NCBI GenBank assembly: GCA_026415035.1
Contig: JAOAHX010000012.1
Span: forward strand, 31,338 to 81,442
Source of the DNA: Thermodesulfobacteriota bacterium
GTDB taxonomy: Bacteria > Desulfobacterota > BSN033 > UBA1163
Direction of reading: 5' to 3'
DNA length: 50,105 bases
Shown: positions 47,342-50,105 of the stretch, in pieces
Layout: each line of letters starts with the position of its first letter
Position numbering within the stretch: position 1 is the stretch's first letter
The notes under the pieces: model-generated
Database searches by the model: none
The model's input: the letters and a program-made list of their open reading frames with translations, nothing else
Told to the model about the DNA's origin: nothing
Position numbers and translations under genes: made by a program

Positions 47342-50105
47342 ATGGGGGAGAAAGAAGGAACCCGGGGGCTTCAACTTCGATTGATCGAGGCCATCACGCG
47401 GGCACAGGCCAATTTCATCACCGGCGTTGACTTCCGCGAGGTTTCCGAATCCCTCCTTTCCGATATTCTCGATTTGACCGAGAGTGAATACGGTTTCATC
47501 GGCGAGGTCCTTTATACCACCGAGGGAAAACCTTTCCTCAAGGTTCACGCCATCACTAATATCAGCTGGGATGAAAAAACCCGGACCTTTTATGAGCAAA
47601 AGGCCCCCGGGGGGATGGAGTTCTTTAATCTCAAGACCCTTTTTGGCGAAGTGATCACAACCGGTGAACCGGTCATCTCCAACGACCCTGCCGCAGACCC
47701 AAGGCGAGGAGGCACCCCCGAAGGACATCCTACCCTAAGGGCATTTTTAGGCCTTCCCATCGAGGTGGGGAAGAGGCTTGTCGGGGTGGCCGGCGTTGCC
47801 AACCGCCCAGGTGGGTACGACCTGAAGATCGTCCATTTTTTACAGCCCTTATTGAATACCATCGGACAGCTCATCGAAGCGAAGCGCAGCAGCATCGAGC
47901 GGACGAAGATCGAGGGGGATCTTCGAAGGGCGTTGGCCGAGCTGTCGGCCATCCATCAGAATGCCCCCATCCTGATGTTGGTGGTCGATCCGGAGCGACG
48001 GGTGCGAAAGGTCAACGGCGCTGTCTCCCTCTTTACAGGGCTTGGAGAAGAGGAGATGATCGATCGTCGTGAGGGAGAGGCCTTGCGCTGCCTTCACCAC
48101 CTCGACGATCCCCAGGGATGCGGCTTCGGGCCTGAATGTACCACCTGTGGGATCCGCCTGGCCATCGAAGAGACCTTTTCAACGGGAAGAAGTTTGAGAA
48201 ATGTGGAGGTATGGATCCCTTATGCCAGGGGCGAGGAGGTGGGGAGGGCGTGTTTTCTGGTCAACACGGCCCATTTGAAGGTGGACCCCGACGAAAGGGT
48301 GCTGATCTGCCTTCAGGACATCTCGGATCTTAAACGGACCGAGGCCGAACTCAGACTTTCTGAAGAGAAGGCGTTCAAGGCCTTTCAAGCAAGCCCTGCC
48401 TGGCTGGTCATCAGCTCCCTCGAAGAGGGGCGCTATCTCGAGGTCAACGAGGCCTTCCTCAGAAGCACAGGGTTCACCCGCGAAGAGGTCATCGGTCGGT
48501 CTGCCCTTGAACTTAATATATGGGCCGATCCCGGAGAACGGGCAGGTCTCGTCTCTGAATTGAAGGAAAGAGGGTCGGTGAGAGGCAGGGAGGTGACCCT
48601 TCGAAGAAAGTCCGGGGAACCCATAAATGTCCTTCTCTCGGCCGAGATCATCGAGATCGGCGGGGTGAAGTATATGCTATCGGCCTCCCTCGACATCACG
48701 GAGCGCAGGAGACAGGAAGAGGCGCCGAGGAGGTCGGAGGAGAGATATCGGACCCTGGTAGAAGGATCCATAGATGCCATCGCCCTCTTGGATCCGGAGA
48801 GACGGATCCTCTCCTGCAATCAGGCCTTCTGTCAGCTCTTTGGTTATGAACGGCAAGAGGTGGAGGGGAGGTCGATCCGGATCGTCCATCGATCCGATGA
48901 GAGCTTTCGTTCTTTCGGCGAACTGGCTTACCCTGTTATTAAAGAAAAGGGGAGTTTCAGAGGAGAGTGGACCTTTGTGCGGAAGGATGGGGCGGAGATC
49001 GAAGCGGAGGTGGTTTTATCCACTCTTCGATCTCCAGAGGGTTCCATCGCCGGATATGTCAGCATTTCGAGAGACATGACCGAGCGAAAACGAGCCGAGC
49101 AGGAGAGGGCAATCCTCCAAGAACAGCTCCGCCAGTCGCAGAAGATGGAGGCCATCGGGAGGCTCGCGGGCGGGATCGCCCACGATTTTAACAATATCCT
49201 CACGGTCATCAAAGGGTCCTGTCAGCTCTCCCTTCTCGGACTCCATGAAAAGGATCCTCTTTATGTTCACCTCAAAGAGATCGAACAATCAGCCGACAGG
49301 GCTGCGGATCTCATCCGCCAGCTCCTGGCCTTCAGCCGAAAACAGGTCTTGGAGCCCCGGGTGCTGGACCTCAACGGGATCGTTAAAAACCTTGAGAAGA
49401 TGCTCCGCCGGATCCTCGGAGAGGATATCGAGCTGGTCACTTTTCTTGGAGAGGAGATCGGCCGGGTGAAGGTCGATCCTGGACAGATGGAACAGGCGAT
49501 CATCAATCTCGCGGTGAACGCAAGGGATGCGATGCCGAAGGGGGGAAAGCTGACGATCGAGACGGCAGATATCGAGCTGGATGAGGATTATGCCAAAAGG
49601 CATGTCGGGGTGATACCGGGAGCCTACGTGATGTTGTCGATCAGCGATACAGGGATCGGGATGACGCCCGAGATTCAGGAGAGGATCTTTGAGCCTTTCT
49701 TTACTACGAAGGAGAGGGGCAAGGGGACGGGATTGGGGCTTTCCACGGTCTATGGCATCGTGAAGCAGAGCGGGGGCAACATCTGGGTCTATAGCGAGCC
49801 TGGACGGGGAACGACGTTCAAGATCTATCTCCCTCGTGTGGAAGGCCCCCTGGAGGAGAGGAGAGAGGAAGCGAGCTCGGAGGTTTCCCGGGGAAGTGAG
49901 ACCATCCTGGTGATCGAGGACGAGGAGATCGTTCGGAAGCTGGCCGTCCGTTTGCTCAAAAGACAGGGGTACAACGTCCTGGAGGCGCCCGATGGGGGAA
50001 AGGCGTTTATGCTCTGTGAGAGTTACCGGGAGCCGATCCACCTCATTTTAAGCGACGTGGTCATGCCCGGGGTGAGCGGTCGAGAGCTGGTGGAGCGTCT
50101 CCAGA
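47342..50105 (+). CDS. GAF-PAS hybrid sensor histidine kinase, 3' end cut by window
   Basis: 921 residues are readable from the ATG at 47342 and the frame stays open to the window end. Order: GAF domain (~15-190); a PAS-like domain with a cysteine cluster (CLHHLDDPQGCGFGPECTTC, ~249-268); two further PAS domains (~340-455 and ~470-585); HisKA with GGIAHDFNNILTVIKG (phospho-His ~614); HATPase (VNARDAMPKGG, SDTGIGM, GTGLGLSTVYGIV); and a receiver domain starting ETILVIEDEEIVRK with LSDVVMPG (phospho-Asp) just before the end. No membrane segment is seen, so it senses in the cytoplasm. The Cys-rich PAS may bind metal or sense redox. Output beyond the receiver is outside the window. Confidence 0.93.
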   Translation, partial: MGEKEGTRGLQLRLIEAITRAQANFITGVDFREVSESLLSDILDLTESEYGFIGEVLYTTEGKPFLKVHAITNISWDEKTRTFYEQKAPGGMEFFNLKTLFGEVITTGEPVISNDPAADPRRGGTPEGHPTLRAFLGLPIEVGKRLVGVAGVANRPGGYDLKIVHFLQPLLNTIGQLIEAKRSSIERTKIEGDLRRALAELSAIHQNAPILMLVVDPERRVRKVNGAVSLFTGLGEEEMIDRREGEALRCLHHLDDPQGCGFGPECTTCGIRLAIEETFSTGRSLRNVEVWIPYARGEEVGRACFLVNTAHLKVDPDERVLICLQDISDLKRTEAELRLSEEKAFKAFQASPAWLVISSLEEGRYLEVNEAFLRSTGFTREEVIGRSALELNIWADPGERAGLVSELKERGSVRGREVTLRRKSGEPINVLLSAEIIEIGGVKYMLSASLDITERRRQEEAPRRSEERYRTLVEGSIDAIALLDPERRILSCNQAFCQLFGYERQEVEGRSIRIVHRSDESFRSFGELAYPVIKEKGSFRGEWTFVRKDGAEIEAEVVLSTLRSPEGSIAGYVSISRDMTERKRAEQERAILQEQLRQSQKMEAIGRLAGGIAHDFNNILTVIKGSCQLSLLGLHEKDPLYVHLKEIEQSADRAADLIRQLLAFSRKQVLEPRVLDLNGIVKNLEKMLRRILGEDIELVTFLGEEIGRVKVDPGQMEQAIINLAVNARDAMPKGGKLTIETADIELDEDYAKRHVGVIPGAYVMLSISDTGIGMTPEIQERIFEPFFTTKERGKGTGLGLSTVYGIVKQSGGNIWVYSEPGRGTTFKIYLPRVEGPLEERREEASSEVSRGSETILVIEDEEIVRKLAVRLLKRQGYNVLEAPDGGKAFMLCESYREPIHLILSDVVMPGVSGRELVERLQ

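Noticed and set aside
1-50105. CRISPR array, prophage or complete insertion sequence
   Set aside because: No regularly spaced repeats, no phage structural or integrase genes, and no intact transposase with terminal repeats were seen.

Overview
The window looks like chromosome of an anaerobic, GC-rich bacterium, probably a deltaproteobacterium (Desulfobacterota/Syntrophia-like). The reasons are a four-subunit ferredoxin-type 2-oxoacid oxidoreductase with a built-in flavoprotein, a DctPQM TRAP transporter, many radical SAM enzymes, a D. gigas-type ferredoxin, a hybrid GAF/PAS histidine kinase and an Mla-type lipid ABC system. This taxonomic call is inference from gene content. No rRNA, tRNA, CRISPR array or intact mobile element is visible; one decayed Y1/REP-type transposase remnant is present.

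Layout. 1-5274: tail of a DNA-repair nuclease (endonuclease IV), a membrane class III nucleotide cyclase, mlaEFD, and a secreted metallo-beta-lactamase-fold hydrolase. 5399-11104: a B12-radical SAM enzyme, a CrtI/RetSat-like flavoprotein and an RND/MMPL exporter, perhaps a lipid or terpenoid modification and export set. 11203-13037: an AT-rich AAA/DUF4143 ATPase with a strong promoter and a damaged Kazal-like ORF. 13108-17705: an MFS transporter, pxpBC, the transposase remnant, an M50 protease, a 30-residue COX24-like basic protein and a stand-alone AsnC/Lrp RAM domain. 17764-22396: panE-like, panB and the TRAP genes dctPQM in one run, divergent from a 2-oxoacid oxidoreductase operon (22579-27025).

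27112-31222 is the most striking region. A LexA gene with an unusual operator-like dyad in its promoter is followed by a RecA-fold protein whose Walker A motif is lost, a small 'MGRT' protein, and a PolB2-like family B DNA polymerase with altered active-site and exonuclease motifs. I read this as a candidate LexA-controlled mutagenesis (translesion) cassette. It would be built around a B-family polymerase instead of the usual ImuA/ImuB/DnaE2 or UmuDC.

31608-42020 is a second candidate system: a tightly overlapping run of B12-radical SAM enzyme, homocitrate/isopropylmalate synthase-like enzyme, divergent aconitase-type large and small subunits, a flavoprotein, LuxE, LuxC and a U32 protein, then DedA and ferredoxin. 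The logic is 2-oxo-acid chain extension and isomerisation followed by reduction of a carboxylate to an aldehyde. No isopropylmalate-type dehydrogenase is present, and I do not recognise the pathway.

42094-50105: a group-2-like sigma factor with changed -10-reading residues and a terminator-like hairpin in its leader, a PHP phosphoesterase, a half-size EamA transporter, a tiny basic ORF, another radical SAM protein, a methyltransferase, and a hybrid sensor kinase cut by the window end.
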